Below are positions 1-9,686 of a stretch of DNA of 64,000 bases, piece by piece (positions within the stretch are counted from its first letter, which is position 1; every line of letters starts with the position of its first letter). The stretch comes from an uncultured bacterium (GTDB lineage Bacteria; Bacillota; Bacilli; Lactobacillales; Lactobacillaceae): contig CAJMLF010000005.1 of NCBI GenBank assembly GCA_905214235.1, forward strand, positions 20,681 to 84,680. Reading direction: 5' to 3'. The translations under genes and the position numbers were made by a program. Under the pieces are notes generated by a model. It saw only the letters and a list, made by a program, of their open reading frames with translations. It was not told the origin of the DNA and did no database searches.

Positions 1-417
1 CTTCCACAGTTCAGCGGCCCGGTCTAAGCGCGCCGCCAGCACCGGTGGAACCTTTCCCCTATTAAGTGCCGCGCCCAAAACAATCAGAAAGTCAAAGTGG
101 TCCGGAATTGGGACAAATCTCATCGACCAGGTGACCAGGATGAAGATAATCAGCGCCCCGGTGGTCAGACTATCCGTCACCACTGCCAGGAGCCAGGCCT
201 GACGGACGAAGCCGCCCAGGGATTGCCGACCGAAGAACCATAATATTGGCAGACAGCCAAGCAGGTTGGCGCCCATTAAGAAGGCCGTCCAGAAGTTATA
301 CTTCAAGATTGCCCCGCGGTTCTTAAAGCGGCGGATCAGGATCAGGTAGATTGTGATGGCCCAGGTTAAAGCCGTCAGAATGGCCGTTAATAAGGCCGCA
401 ATGTTGGTATCCATCAT
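1..417 (-). CDS. YdcF/DUF218-family membrane protein, partial (3' end outside window)
   Basis: The reading frame is open from the window edge to an ATG at 417 (a second ATG is at 414), giving 139 N-terminal residues. Three hydrophobic segments are followed by the motif FLIVLGAALNRGKVPPVLAA, which matches the start of the DUF218 (YdcF/SanA/ElyC) domain in proteins thought to act on envelope or cell-wall intermediates. The C-terminal part of the domain lies beyond base 1. It starts 9 bases after the stop of the AarF-like gene and may be cotranscribed with it. The family call rests on this short motif plus the membrane-anchored layout; no substrate can be named. Confidence 0.75.
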   Translation of the reverse strand, partial: MMDTNIAALLTAILTALTWAITIYLILIRRFKNRGAILKYNFWTAFLMGANLLGCLPILWFFGRQSLGGFVRQAWLLAVVTDSLTTGALIIFILVTWSMRFVPIPDHFDFLIVLGAALNRGKVPPVLAARLDRAAELWK

Positions 418-426
418 GACCATCCC

Positions 427-2151
427 CTACTTATTCTGGTTCCGCCAGTGACGAAAGCGGTGAACCAGTTCACTCAGGACCAGGATCACAATGACCGCAA
501 TCGAAATGGCGTACCCCATTACCCCGAGGTGGTAGATGTGGGGATGTTGGGTACTATTTTCCACCAGTAAGGAGGAACCCAGGATAACGGCCGCTAAAAT
601 AATGACAATCAAGAAGCGGTTAGTGATCCGCTCCACCTGCTTAACCAACCGTTCCTGCCCCTGATAACGCAGTTTGAACTCAATATCACCATTGTTGATG
701 GTATCGAGGACCGTATCGACCTTTTCGGGGAGCTGGCTGACGGATTCCAGCGTTACCAGGCTCTTGAAAAGGCCGTCATCAACCAGGTCACGGGCACGCA
801 ACTTTCGCTTTAGGTAGGCAAGCCCAAACGGCCGGGCAACTGCCATCATCGAAATATCAGGGTCGAGCTTGGCTACTGTTGACTCAAGCGTTCCAAAGGC
901 CTTGACGAGGAGGGTGACTTCGGGCTTGATCTGCAGATTATTATCCTGACAGAGCTGAATAACCCGGTAAAGCATGTTTGCAAAATCAATCTGTCCTAAC
1001 CCCTGGGCCATGTAGGGACGGAGAAAACTACCTAATTCCCTGGTGAAACGCTGCTCATTTACTTCCCCGACCTGGTTACAAATTCCCAGGATGGCCTCCG
1101 CAATCCGGTGACCATTTTTGCTGGTCAGGGCCAAAATCACCTCCGCAATGCCGTCTGCCATGACGGGGGTCAAGCGCCCCATCATGCCAAAGTCTAGGTA
1201 AACCAGGCGGTACGGCGGTAACTCCTCTTGTCGCTGATAGCGCACACTAGCGGCACCCCACCGCTTAGCCAGCTCTTTGGTCGTTTGCCGCTCACCAGCC
1301 TGCCCCTTGGCAAAAAGAATGTTGCCGGGGTGGGGGTCAGCGTGGAAGAAGCGGTCAACAAAGACCTGTTTCATAAAGTTCCGCACCAAACATTTCGCCA
1401 GGTACTTATTTTCCTTAACGACTTTCTCATCATCATCGTGGCCGAAACGGGTTCGAATGCTTTTCCCGACCATCGCCTGGTTGACCAGCACTTGAGGTGC
1501 GCAGTAGTCGCGATAAACCTTGGGAACCATAATAATACCGTCCCCGTTGTTAAGACGGTAGAACTCCTCCCCGTTTTGAACCTCATTCATCGTGTTGATC
1601 TCGCTTAACAGGGAGGCACTTAATTCATCAAGGGTCTTATCGAGGTCAACCACCATCTTGCCGGTCGGGACGTACTTAAACAGCTTAATTGCTTGGCGGA
1701 GCAGTGCCAGGTCGGTATTGACTAATTGGGTGACCGCTGGGTGTTGAACCTTCACCACCACCGGCGTCCCATCCTTCAGCTTGGCATGGTGGACCTGACC
1801 AATCGAGGCTGACGCAAACGGCTTTTCCTCAAATTCCGCAAAGACATCACCAATCTGTTTTCCGGTCGCCGCTGCGAACGTTTGCTGAACACTGGCAAAC
1901 GGGTCGGCCTTAACCTGGTCCTGCAGTTGGTGAAAGGTTTTAATATAGGCCGGTGAAACAAGGTCGGGCCGCGTTGAAAGAATCTGTCCCAACTTGATAA
2001 AAGTTGGGCCCAGCTCCTGCAAGGCCGCACAAATTTCTTCAGGTGCCTCCTGGCGGTAGAAGTTTGAAAGAAAATGGTGTTTACGCATCACGGTCATAAT
2101 TTCTTTTAGCCGGGCACTTCTTTTAACAGTCTGTCCCTGGTCATTACTCAT
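427..2151 (-). CDS. AarF/ABC1/UbiB-family atypical protein kinase
   Basis: This is a membrane-anchored ADCK/UbiB-like kinase. Visible motifs are the KxGQ segment ([14 protein letters not shown]), the alanine-rich nucleotide loop followed by the lysine strand ([11 protein letters not shown] then VVVKVQHP), the catalytic HADPHPGN loop and the metal-binding DFG (YLDFGMMG). Two C-terminal hydrophobic helices follow. In proteobacteria the family supports ubiquinone synthesis; lactobacilli generally lack that pathway, so the substrate here is unknown and may be an isoprenoid or lipid. An in-frame GTG at 2166 would add five residues, but the ATG at 2151 lies behind a G-rich SD-like stretch and is preferred. 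Length is normal for the family (about 570 residues). Confidence 0.88.
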   Translation of the reverse strand: MSNDQGQTVKRSARLKEIMTVMRKHHFLSNFYRQEAPEEICAALQELGPTFIKLGQILSTRPDLVSPAYIKTFHQLQDQVKADPFASVQQTFAAATGKQIGDVFAEFEEKPFASASIGQVHHAKLKDGTPVVVKVQHPAVTQLVNTDLALLRQAIKLFKYVPTGKMVVDLDKTLDELSASLLSEINTMNEVQNGEEFYRLNNGDGIIMVPKVYRDYCAPQVLVNQAMVGKSIRTRFGHDDDEKVVKENKYLAKCLVRNFMKQVFVDRFFHADPHPGNILFAKGQAGERQTTKELAKRWGAASVRYQRQEELPPYRLVYLDFGMMGRLTPVMADGIAEVILALTSKNGHRIAEAILGICNQVGEVNEQRFTRELGSFLRPYMAQGLGQIDFANMLYRVIQLCQDNNLQIKPEVTLLVKAFGTLESTVAKLDPDISMMAVARPFGLAYLKRKLRARDLVDDGLFKSLVTLESVSQLPEKVDTVLDTINNGDIEFKLRYQGQERLVKQVERITNRFLIVIILAAVILGSSLLVENSTQHPHIYHLGVMGYAISIAVIVILVLSELVHRFRHWRNQNK

Positions 2152-2208
2152 TCGGTTCGCCCCCACAGATTAATTATTACAATTTTACCGCACTTTTTTA
2201 TCAAATAG

Positions 2209-2238
2209 TTGGTCACCCAAAAAGTAAATTGATACAAT
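2209..2238 (+). promoter_or_regulatory. putative sigma-A promoter of the CorC/HlyC gene
   Basis: TTGGTC (2209-2214) and TACAAT (2233-2238) are separated by 18 bases, about 40 bases upstream of the ATG at 2281. This is a fair match to sigma-A promoters and the only good candidate in the gap. Confidence 0.45.
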
Positions 2239-2280
2239 AGATGTGAAATTAGAAATGAAAGCCTAGGTGAAGTATTTAAT

Positions 2281-3645
2281 ATGGATGCACTATGGTCATC
2301 TTATTGGTTTAGATTAGTTGTAATTATTTTGATTCTTCTTCTGGCCGCCCTCTTTACGCTGCTGGAATACTCAGTTGTTAAGGTCCGGCCAAGTGAGTTG
2401 GCGGAACTTCGTCAGACCCGAAAAGTCAAGCGGGCCATCCACATGGTTAACAACCTGAACGAGTACCTATCGACCGCCCAGGTTGGGGTTACCATGACCT
2501 CCTTGATTTTAGGGTGGATTGGTGACGAATTCATTACTGACCTCTTGTTAAAGATTCACTTGATTCCCGAAGACGTGTTGAAGCCGCTGGCCCCGGTTAT
2601 CGGTGTCCTGATCTTCACCTTCTTCCACGCCGTCTTTACCGATCTGGTACCAAAGAACATGGCGATTGACCGGCCGGTGCCCATCCTGCTGGCAATTGTC
2701 CACCCCGTCCAGTTCTTCCACACGATCTTTTACCCATTTGTATGGTTGTTCGCGGTTGCCGCTGCGGGAATTACTAAGCTGCTTGGCTTTAACGTCCAGC
2801 CAGAGGAAGATACCTACTCCCAAAACGAAATCGTCACCCTTTCGCGGCAATCCGAAAAGGCCGGTGAAATGGACAAGGAAGACGTCCTCTTCATGCAGCG
2901 GGCCTTTGAAATGAACGACAAGGTCGCCGAAGACATTATGATTGACCGGACCCAACTGGCGGTCATTGATATCCAGGCCTCGATTGAGGACGCCGCTAAG
3001 CTGTACTTTGAAAAGAAGTTTACCCGGGTCCCCGTTGTTGCCAATAACGATAAGGACCACATCTTAGGGTACATTTTCTCCTACGATGTGATGCGGCAAA
3101 ACCAAATCAACTCCCAGCAGTCAATTCGGACAATCATGCGGCGGATCCCCATCGTCTATGAGAACGAACCGATCACCAGTGTCCTGCAAACCATGGTTAA
3201 GAAGCAGGTCCCAATCGTTGTGGTTCAGGACGAATACGGTGGTACCTCTGGGATCATCACCGATAAGGATATCTACGAAGAGCTCTTTGGGACCGTGGGA
3301 GAAGAAATCGATCACGCTACCTCAGACATGATCGAGAAGAAGGACCCGGACGCTAAGGGGAACCCAACCTACGAAGTATCGGGAAAGATGCCACTCGACG
3401 ACTTTGAACGTTACTTCCACACCAAGATTGCCCAGTTCGAAAAGTCAGAAGTCACGACCCTAACTGGTTTCTTCCTGGAACGCCAGTATGACTTAAAAGT
3501 CGGCCAACCAATTCGGGTTGACAACTTCTCATTCACGCCTTTAGACCTGCAGAACTCCTACGTGAAGAAGTTTAAGGTCGTCTACATCAAACCGAAGAAG
3601 AAGGATAAGGACGACGACCAGGATGACGACAAAAAGGAAAAGTAA
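2281..3645 (+). CDS. CorC/HlyC-type (CNNM) membrane protein with CBS domains
   Basis: The 454-residue protein has an N-terminal DUF21/CNNM membrane domain (about residues 1-200, several hydrophobic helices), two CBS motifs (about 215-330, with IMIDRTQLAVID and FTRVPVV) and a C-terminal CorC_HlyC domain (about 345-440, including TTLTGFFLERQ). Such proteins are linked to Mg2+ or other divalent-cation efflux, and CBS pairs usually bind ATP. The 'hemolysin' label often attached to this family is historical. The tail is a run of alternating Lys and Asp residues. It ends about 60 bases before a shared terminator that faces the convergent acpS. Confidence 0.88.
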   Translation: MDALWSSYWFRLVVIILILLLAALFTLLEYSVVKVRPSELAELRQTRKVKRAIHMVNNLNEYLSTAQVGVTMTSLILGWIGDEFITDLLLKIHLIPEDVLKPLAPVIGVLIFTFFHAVFTDLVPKNMAIDRPVPILLAIVHPVQFFHTIFYPFVWLFAVAAAGITKLLGFNVQPEEDTYSQNEIVTLSRQSEKAGEMDKEDVLFMQRAFEMNDKVAEDIMIDRTQLAVIDIQASIEDAAKLYFEKKFTRVPVVANNDKDHILGYIFSYDVMRQNQINSQQSIRTIMRRIPIVYENEPITSVLQTMVKKQVPIVVVQDEYGGTSGIITDKDIYEELFGTVGEEIDHATSDMIEKKDPDAKGNPTYEVSGKMPLDDFERYFHTKIAQFEKSEVTTLTGFFLERQYDLKVGQPIRVDNFSFTPLDLQNSYVKKFKVVYIKPKKKDKDDDQDDDKKEK

Positions 3646-3706
3646 GCTTGAATAGCAAAATGACGCAGACGTTGCCGGATTGATTTTGACTTCGGCACCC
3701 AACTAT

Positions 3707-3738
3707 AAAAGGCCTCCAGCTCGACTGAAGGCCTTTTT
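3707..3738. terminator. bidirectional hairpin terminator
   Basis: Arms AAAGGCCT and AGGCCTTT enclose a 13-base loop, with A- and T-rich flanks on both sides. It lies between convergent corC-like and acpS genes and can serve both strands. Confidence 0.8.
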
Positions 3739-3750
3739 ATGTAGCAGGAC

Positions 3751-4128
3751 TCATGCAACTGTTCCACCGTTTTCAGTTGTTTCCAGTATTATTTCCGTCA
3801 TTACCAACTCGCTGGTATGGCTGACCGAGGCGTGGACCGCCCCGTTGAATGGTGACTTGGTGACTACCGGCGCGCCGAGCTGGTTATCCAGAATCTCGAT
3901 ATCTTGAAAACCGACCGCTTTTCCAATTCCGGTTCCCCAGGCTTTGGAAAACGACTCCTTTAATGACCACCGTCCGGCGAGGTACTCGTTGGCTCGCTGC
4001 CCAGTAAAGTGCTGGTACTGGGCAATTTCTTTGGAGGTTAAGATTCTTTGAACGTACTGGGGATGCTCTGCCGCCAGGTGAGCAACCCGTGATATCTCCG
4101 TTAGGTCAATGCCTAAACCCTTTATCAT
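3751..4128 (-). CDS. acpS: holo-[acyl-carrier-protein] synthase
   Basis: The enzyme transfers 4'-phosphopantetheine from CoA to the serine of acyl carrier protein. The AcpS signatures are clear: GIDLTEISRV at the N-terminus, where Asp is a Mg2+ ligand, and RWSLKESFSKAWGTGIG, with the conserved Glu and Lys. At 125 residues it has the usual length of trimeric AcpS. It lies 10 bases downstream of the CopY-like gene on the same strand and may be cotranscribed with it. Confidence 0.93.
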   Translation of the reverse strand: MIKGLGIDLTEISRVAHLAAEHPQYVQRILTSKEIAQYQHFTGQRANEYLAGRWSLKESFSKAWGTGIGKAVGFQDIEILDNQLGAPVVTKSPFNGAVHASVSHTSELVMTEIILETTENGGTVA

Positions 4129-4138
4129 CCTGCGCCCC

Positions 4139-4567
4139 CTAACAGTTCATCGGTCGGCCCGGCACACAGTTACACTGAACCTGGTCTGGTGCGGTTGCCA
4201 GCTTCTTATCCAACGTTGCTTGCAAGTTTTTGATATCAGTCTTGCTCAACTCCACCTGGTTTAAGACATGGTTAAGCGTCCGGCCAACCCGGCGCTCGCA
4301 GATATTTTGAAACAGGTCGTCCGCTGCCTGACACATTGTCTCCTGCTCGGCAACTGCCGGATGGTAAATAAAGGCCCGGCCCCGCCGTGTCGTCGTCAGG
4401 GCACCCTTAGTGACTAGCCGGTGAAGGAGAGTCTTAATTGTCGCCGCCTTCCAGTCCACCTTTCGCTGGAGGATTTCCGTAACCTCCCGACTGGTCGTCT
4501 CGTCCAGGGTCCAAACGATCCGCATTACCCGCCACTCGGCCGGTGTAATTTGTAAATCCTTTGCCAT
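4139..4567 (-). CDS. CopY/BlaI-family winged-helix repressor with reduced cysteine hook
   Basis: An N-terminal winged helix (ITPAEWRVMRIVW, then the recognition region WKAATIKTLLHRLVTKG) is followed by a dimerisation region. The C-terminus ends CNCVPGRPMNC. CopY copper repressors normally end in CXCX4CXC, which binds Zn or Cu; here the first CXC is kept but only one further cysteine remains. A GTG at 4576 is in frame, but the ATG at 4567 sits 6 bases after GGGAGTG and is the better start (142 residues). A perfect cop-box TACATATGTA lies just upstream at 4588-4597. No copper ATPase gene is adjacent; the divergent neighbour is an MFS exporter. Confidence 0.8.
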   Translation of the reverse strand: MAKDLQITPAEWRVMRIVWTLDETTSREVTEILQRKVDWKAATIKTLLHRLVTKGALTTTRRGRAFIYHPAVAEQETMCQAADDLFQNICERRVGRTLNHVLNQVELSKTDIKNLQATLDKKLATAPDQVQCNCVPGRPMNC

Positions 4568-4587
4568 GCACTTCACTCCCTATTGTT

Positions 4588-4597
4588 TACATATGTA
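4588..4597. promoter_or_regulatory. cop-box-like operator TACATATGTA
   Basis: This perfect match to TACANNTGTA, the CopY operator core (also the BlaI/MecI half-site type), lies 21 bases upstream of the CopY-like ATG and about 55 bases from the promoter of the divergent MFS gene. It suggests autoregulation and perhaps control of the exporter. Confidence 0.65.
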
Positions 4598-4651
4598 GAT
4601 ATATTAATCTTAGCATCTTTTGATCCTTTTCGAAAGTATACCGATGGCCAA

Positions 4652-4679
4652 TTGACATTCAGCGGAGTCTTGTTACACT
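4652..4679 (+). promoter_or_regulatory. sigma-A promoter of the MFS exporter
   Basis: TTGACA (4652-4657) and TACACT (4674-4679) are separated by 16 bases, with a TG extended -10 at 4671-4672. The ATG at 4723 follows an AAGGAG SD. Confidence 0.7.
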
Positions 4680-4722
4680 TAACTACTGTTAATCTTTAGC
4701 TTAAGGAGTATTTTATTATTAA

Positions 4723-6102
4723 ATGAAAGATCAACGTATTAGTCGAGCCCTTGTCATCATGGTCTTCGGGACCTTCTTCGGCCTCTTTTGTTCCACTTTG
4801 ATGAACATCGCGATTCCGACCTTCATGAACGTCTTCCACATCTCGGAAGGACGGGTCCAGTGGGTAATTAACGGCTACATGCTAGTCAATGCCCTGATGA
4901 TCCCGGTCAGTTCCTACCTCATCAAGCGCTTTTCCTTCCGTCATCTCTTCATCCTGTTTGCGGGAATTTTCCTCCTCGGAACGATCATGGGCGCGGCGGC
5001 AATGAGCTTTACCTTCATCGTCATTGCCCGAATGGTCCAGGCAATTGGAGCGGGGATGATGATGCCCCTCATTAACGTGCTCGCCATCCGCTATGCCAAG
5101 CCAGGGAAAAAGGGCCAAATCATGGGGATCATTGGTTTAGCCTTCAACTGTGCCCCTATCCTGGGCCCTGCCTTCTCTGGCTTCCTGTTGAATTACTTTT
5201 CCTGGCGCTACCTCTTTATCCTGATTTTGCCCTTTGCAATTGCCACGGTAATCTTGTCCTTTATTTTCTTACCGTACATCCCCCACAACGAATCACCACG
5301 CTTTAACATGGTTGGCCTGATCACCATCACGGTCGGCCTCTGGTCTCTGCTGATGGGGCTTTCCAACGTCTCCAACTACCAGCTAACCAGCTTTAATGTT
5401 GTTGGTTATATTGGGATTGGGTTAGTTGCCCTGGCCTTTTTCTACGTCAACCAGCGTCACAGTGACCATCAGTTGATCAACTTCCGTATCTTTGCCCACC
5501 GTCAATTCGTCCTGGCAACGGTAATTAACATGCTGATTACGGCCACCATGTACGGGAACACCATCCTGATTTCCCTCCTCGTCCAAGTCGTCCTGGGTAA
5601 GAGTACCGTTGTCTCGGCCATCAGTGTCCTGCCGGGGGCAATCCTCACCGGGCTACTGTCAACAACCAGTGGCCGCTTTTACGATATCTACCCAATCAAG
5701 GTCCTCGTCGGTGCCGGCCTGATTATTGACATTATCGGGACGACCTGCCAAGCAGCAATCGGGGCACGGAGCACTGTCCTGATGATTACCATTTTTCAGA
5801 CGGTCCGGCAGTTTGGATTAGTGACCATGCTGATTCCCCTGCAAACGCAGGCCCTCTCCCTCTTGCCAAACGAGATTGTCCCGGACGCCGTCGCTACTTT
5901 TAACACGATGCGACAAATTGCGGCCTCGTTTGGGACGGCCTTAATCATCGCCGTGGTCGGGATCATTAATAACATCCTTCACTGTCAGTCATCCCACCTG
6001 GGAATCCAGAGTGGCTTTGCCTTCTGCCTGCTCTTTCTCCTGGTATCACTGTTCCTGAGCCAGAAGCTGTACCACAAGATTAGGAGAGCAAGTAATCAAT
6101 AG
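4723..6102 (+). CDS. MFS drug:H+ antiporter, DHA2 (EmrB/QacA) type
   Basis: The 459-residue integral membrane protein has about 12-14 hydrophobic helices. The MFS family features are visible: the helix-4 region RMVQAIGAGMMMPLINVLA and the motif-C-like GLAFNCAPILGPAFSGFLL, typical of proton-driven exporters. The N-terminus (FGTFFGLFCSTLMNIAIPTF) is typical of lactobacillal DHA2 transporters. The substrate is unknown, though the divergent CopY-like repressor and cop box suggest regulated expression. It ends in front of a very strong hairpin at 6121-6168. Confidence 0.88.
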   Translation: MKDQRISRALVIMVFGTFFGLFCSTLMNIAIPTFMNVFHISEGRVQWVINGYMLVNALMIPVSSYLIKRFSFRHLFILFAGIFLLGTIMGAAAMSFTFIVIARMVQAIGAGMMMPLINVLAIRYAKPGKKGQIMGIIGLAFNCAPILGPAFSGFLLNYFSWRYLFILILPFAIATVILSFIFLPYIPHNESPRFNMVGLITITVGLWSLLMGLSNVSNYQLTSFNVVGYIGIGLVALAFFYVNQRHSDHQLINFRIFAHRQFVLATVINMLITATMYGNTILISLLVQVVLGKSTVVSAISVLPGAILTGLLSTTSGRFYDIYPIKVLVGAGLIIDIIGTTCQAAIGARSTVLMITIFQTVRQFGLVTMLIPLQTQALSLLPNEIVPDAVATFNTMRQIAASFGTALIIAVVGIINNILHCQSSHLGIQSGFAFCLLFLLVSLFLSQKLYHKIRRASNQ

Positions 6103-6120
6103 AAACATGCCAGTTGAATA

Positions 6121-6168
6121 AAGCACCTCAAGATTGTTAGAAGTAGTTCTAACAATCTTGAGGTGCTT
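6121..6168. terminator. long perfect-stem bidirectional terminator
   Basis: A 22-bp perfect inverted repeat with a GTAG loop is followed by a T-rich run. It separates the + strand MFS gene from the - strand xyloside transporter and marks the left edge of an AT-richer cassette. Confidence 0.88.
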
Positions 6169-6189
6169 AAGTTTTTATATCATCATCTT

Positions 6190-7563
6190 TTATTCACGCG
6201 TTTTAGCTAATTCTGCTGTAATATTTTCTTCCATGTTTTCATATTTCTGATACATAAGTGCTGGAATAATAGCCAACCCATACATCAGAATTGTTACCCA
6301 GTTAAACGAAATTCCAATACCAACAAGAGCGTGAGCAGTTTGGGCATGGTTAGCAACATAACCGAACGCGGACATTATTCCACCATTCAATGCACCAGCG
6401 AGCCCCATACCCATCGACATGCAGAAGGAAGAGCCAATTGTGGTTAGTAAACCGGCCGCATTAACGCCATTCTTCCATTCACCATAGTCAACTGCTGATC
6501 CTAATAATGCAAATGGTAATGAACAGGCGATTCCAGAGCCAATATTGGCAATTACCCAGCCGATGATCGCCCCAGTAATGTTAAGGTGCGCAAACATAAT
6601 AATGAACTGACCAAATACGGCGGTTGCTAAGCTTAATGCCCAGATATGACTCTTTGAGAAATACTTATTCATCAATGGAATGGAAATCATCCCTAATACT
6701 TGGATGATTGCAATGGAATTAAAGAATGTTACTAAACCCTTATTATGAAAATAATAAGTAAAGTAGTAAACCATCGACTGTTGGCGACCCTGTTGGGCAA
6801 TCCAAAAAAGAAAGTTACCAGTAACAATAATAAACCAAGGCCAATTTTTATTCATTGCGTGAGCACTTTGACGAAGTGTGACCCGCTGACTGTTAGGCAC
6901 AATAATACGTTCCCGAATATTAGCAAATGAAAAGAGTGTACCAATAACATTTAAGGTTGCAAACACAACAATAAAGATTCGGAAACCAAGCACATCGTTA
7001 CCATGACCAAATAGTGCAACTAACGGTAGTGTCAATGAGTTGACAATAAATACTCCGGCCTGGGAACCAACCATCCGCCATGAATTAAGCTTAATTCGAT
7101 CAACTGGCGAAGACGTAATTAACGTCAGAATCGTTGTGATTGGAGAATTAATACCTAGGAATAAGATTCCATAGATGATATAAACTATTCCACAATAAAT
7201 TGCCTTTGCTTGTGAACTCAAGTCCGGTGCCCAAAATAAGAGAATAGCACTAGCGGCATAGGGAAGTGTCAGCCAAAGGAAAAATGGCCGAGCCTTTCCA
7301 TATCTAGAATGAGTCATATCTATTAACGTCCCCCATACCGGTGCACCTACCGCATCGACTACCCGGGCGACTAGAAGAATAATACCGGTTGCAGCAGCCG
7401 ATAAAGCGGCAACATCAGTAAAAAAATACATTAGATAACTATTAACAATAGTTGCTACAAGTTGACCCGAAAAGTCAAAGTTAGCATAACAGAGTTTTTC
7501 TAGAGCCCCAACTTTATCTTTACTTGACCCCCAAGGATAACTTTGCTTAACTTGCTTGTCCAT
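6190..7563 (-). CDS. GPH-family xyloside/oligosaccharide:cation symporter (XylP-like)
   Basis: The 457-residue, 12-helix transporter belongs to the glycoside-pentoside-hexuronide family. The N-terminus reads EKLCYANFDFSGQLVATIVNSYLMYFFTDV in family style, followed by the loop GTLIDMTHSRYGKARPFFLW, which is the GPH cytoplasmic signature. It lies 22 bases downstream of a GH31 alpha-xylosidase gene on the same strand, as in the xylP-xylQ isoprimeverose operon of L. pentosus. It probably imports an alpha-xylosyl disaccharide such as isoprimeverose; the exact substrate is inferred from the neighbour. Codon use is AT-richer than in surrounding genes. Confidence 0.85.
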   Translation of the reverse strand: MDKQVKQSYPWGSSKDKVGALEKLCYANFDFSGQLVATIVNSYLMYFFTDVAALSAAATGIILLVARVVDAVGAPVWGTLIDMTHSRYGKARPFFLWLTLPYAASAILLFWAPDLSSQAKAIYCGIVYIIYGILFLGINSPITTILTLITSSPVDRIKLNSWRMVGSQAGVFIVNSLTLPLVALFGHGNDVLGFRIFIVVFATLNVIGTLFSFANIRERIIVPNSQRVTLRQSAHAMNKNWPWFIIVTGNFLFWIAQQGRQQSMVYYFTYYFHNKGLVTFFNSIAIIQVLGMISIPLMNKYFSKSHIWALSLATAVFGQFIIMFAHLNITGAIIGWVIANIGSGIACSLPFALLGSAVDYGEWKNGVNAAGLLTTIGSSFCMSMGMGLAGALNGGIMSAFGYVANHAQTAHALVGIGISFNWVTILMYGLAIIPALMYQKYENMEENITAELAKTRE

Positions 7564-7585
7564 TTTTAAACTCCTCCTTTGAAAG

Positions 7586-9643
7586 CTAATTCAATATGTT
7601 AAAAGCGCTACGCAAGCTTTGATATTCAGATTTCCTAATAAATAACGGTAGTTGAGATAAATTGGGTGTAAACGAAATTGTTTGACCACCAGCCAATTTA
7701 GCACCAGTGTAAGGGTTAACCCAATCGGTACCAGCAGGGAGGTAAATATGTTGAGTTTTTCTTTCTTCTTGCGAGTACAAAACTGGCGCAACCAGGATAT
7801 TCGGGCCAAATAAGTACTCATCCTCTATATTCCATGCAACTTTATCTTCAGGGAAGTCATAAAATAGGGGACGAATTACGGGTGTCCCTTTTTCGTGAGC
7901 AGCCTTCATTTGTTCGGTAATGTATGGCTTTAAATTAGCCCTTAGTGTCATATACTTCCGCATAATAGCCAGGGCTTTATCACCATACGCCCATGGTTCG
8001 GTATCACCACCAGAAGGCATCTTACCACCGCCAATATTACTCAAGGGCTTTGTATGTGGCTCACGATCGCCATGCATTCGCATAACTGGACAGAATGTTG
8101 CAAATTCAAACCAACGAATTACTAATTCACGGAAGTGTGGGTCATCGTCAATTCCGCCATGAAAACCACCGATATCTGTTGTCCACCATGGGATTCCCGC
8201 AATTCCCATATTCAGGCCAATCGCTAACTGGTTCCGTAACGAACGAAAACTTGAATCAATATCCCCAGACCAAACAAGTGCTCCAAATTTCTGACTACCT
8301 GCCCAAGCTGACCGAACTAAATTAATGATTTTTCTTTTTCCAGCAGCCTTTTGACCGTCATAAACCATTTGTGAATATTTAACTGGGTAAAGATTACCAA
8401 CTTGTAAATCACTACCTCTGTAATAGCGATAATTATCAAAATCGTAAATGGTATACTCTGGTTCAGCCTCATCCAACCAAAAAAGATCTACCCCCTGATC
8501 AGAGTAATTTTTCTTTAATAACTTCCAAAGGTATTTGCGTGCTGCTGGATTGGTAAAGTCAACAAATCCATTATTTCCAAGAAAGTCCATCGTAATTGGC
8601 ACGCCACGTTCAACCTGGACCAAATACCCTTTTTCTTTCATTTCAGCATAATGACTGCTTGTTTGATCAACCGTTGGCCATACAGAAACCATTAACTTAA
8701 TCCCCATTTGATGAAGTTCCTTAATCATTCCAGAAGGGTTAGGCCAATATTTTTTGTCAAAGGTATATTCCCCAGATTTTGGCCAGTGGAAATAGTCAAT
8801 CACAATTACACTAATTGGTAAATCACGACGTTTAAACTCACGTGCCGCTGCCAATAACTCTTCCTGCGTTCGGTAGCGAAGTTTACACTGCCAGTACCCC
8901 ATGCCGTAATCAGGCATCATTGGCACCTTACCTGTTACATCGGCATACTGTTCCTCAATTTCTCGTGGTGTGTCGCCAGCGGTAATCCAATAATCCATTT
9001 CCTTGGTCGAACGTGCATGCCAGAGTGTCATATTTTTAGCGAAACTAACATCACCAATAGCTGGATTATTCCAAAGAAAACCATATCCCTGACTCGAAAG
9101 AACAAATGGGACACTTGCCTGTGAGTTACGATGTGCTAACTCTAAATGGGCTGATTTTAGATTGAGAAAATCTTGTTGGTACTGGCCCATCCCAAATAAT
9201 TTTTCTTTAGGATTTGCTTCAAAGCGGATTTTCAACTCATAATCTGCACCAATTTTTGGTATGAATTCCCGTGAATCGATGTTAAGGGCACTATTAAAAT
9301 GATTTACTTTTTCACTATCAACACCCGCTGACATATCTGCTATTCTATTTCGCTGATAACCACGAAGAAGTTCCTTCCTATTTTGATTAAAAAAGCTGAG
9401 ATTTTTAAATTGGTCAATTTTGGCGATTAATTTTCCATTAATAATTTCCCCGCTTTGCTGGTCTGAACTGATGGTAACTGAACCATATTGATGGTTAACT
9501 GGCTCAGTTAGTGCATTGTTGTTACCTGTATATTGGGGATACTTAGTTGATCGCACTCGAAAACTATTTTTACCCCATGGTTCAACCTGTAACAGCTCAT
9601 TTCCATTACGTAAACATAAACAGTGTTCTTTTTCAAAAAGCAT
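7586..9643 (-). CDS. GH31 alpha-xylosidase (XylQ-like)
   Basis: This 685-residue intracellular glycoside hydrolase has no signal peptide. The GH31 barrel is recognisable from IVIDYFHWPKSGEYTFDKKYWPNP, the nucleophile region LFWLDEAEPEY and the acid/base region LVWSGDIDSSFRSL, with WWTTDIGGFHGG downstream. The WLDEAEPE form is what I recall from XylQ alpha-xylosidases rather than alpha-glucosidases. It likely cleaves isoprimeverose (alpha-D-xylosyl-1,6-glucose) taken up by the adjacent GPH transporter. The promoter faces the divergent AraC gene, with a cre-like site between them. Confidence 0.87.
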   Translation of the reverse strand: MLFEKEHCLCLRNGNELLQVEPWGKNSFRVRSTKYPQYTGNNNALTEPVNHQYGSVTISSDQQSGEIINGKLIAKIDQFKNLSFFNQNRKELLRGYQRNRIADMSAGVDSEKVNHFNSALNIDSREFIPKIGADYELKIRFEANPKEKLFGMGQYQQDFLNLKSAHLELAHRNSQASVPFVLSSQGYGFLWNNPAIGDVSFAKNMTLWHARSTKEMDYWITAGDTPREIEEQYADVTGKVPMMPDYGMGYWQCKLRYRTQEELLAAAREFKRRDLPISVIVIDYFHWPKSGEYTFDKKYWPNPSGMIKELHQMGIKLMVSVWPTVDQTSSHYAEMKEKGYLVQVERGVPITMDFLGNNGFVDFTNPAARKYLWKLLKKNYSDQGVDLFWLDEAEPEYTIYDFDNYRYYRGSDLQVGNLYPVKYSQMVYDGQKAAGKRKIINLVRSAWAGSQKFGALVWSGDIDSSFRSLRNQLAIGLNMGIAGIPWWTTDIGGFHGGIDDDPHFRELVIRWFEFATFCPVMRMHGDREPHTKPLSNIGGGKMPSGGDTEPWAYGDKALAIMRKYMTLRANLKPYITEQMKAAHEKGTPVIRPLFYDFPEDKVAWNIEDEYLFGPNILVAPVLYSQEERKTQHIYLPAGTDWVNPYTGAKLAGGQTISFTPNLSQLPLFIRKSEYQSLRSAFNILN

Positions 9644-9686
9644 CTTGACACCCTCAATTCTTATTATTTCGTTTGAGCAATTTTAG

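Noticed and set aside
1228-1608. 126-residue + strand ORF opposite the AarF-like gene
   Set aside because: It lies wholly within a well-supported kinase gene on the other strand and has no SD or family motif.
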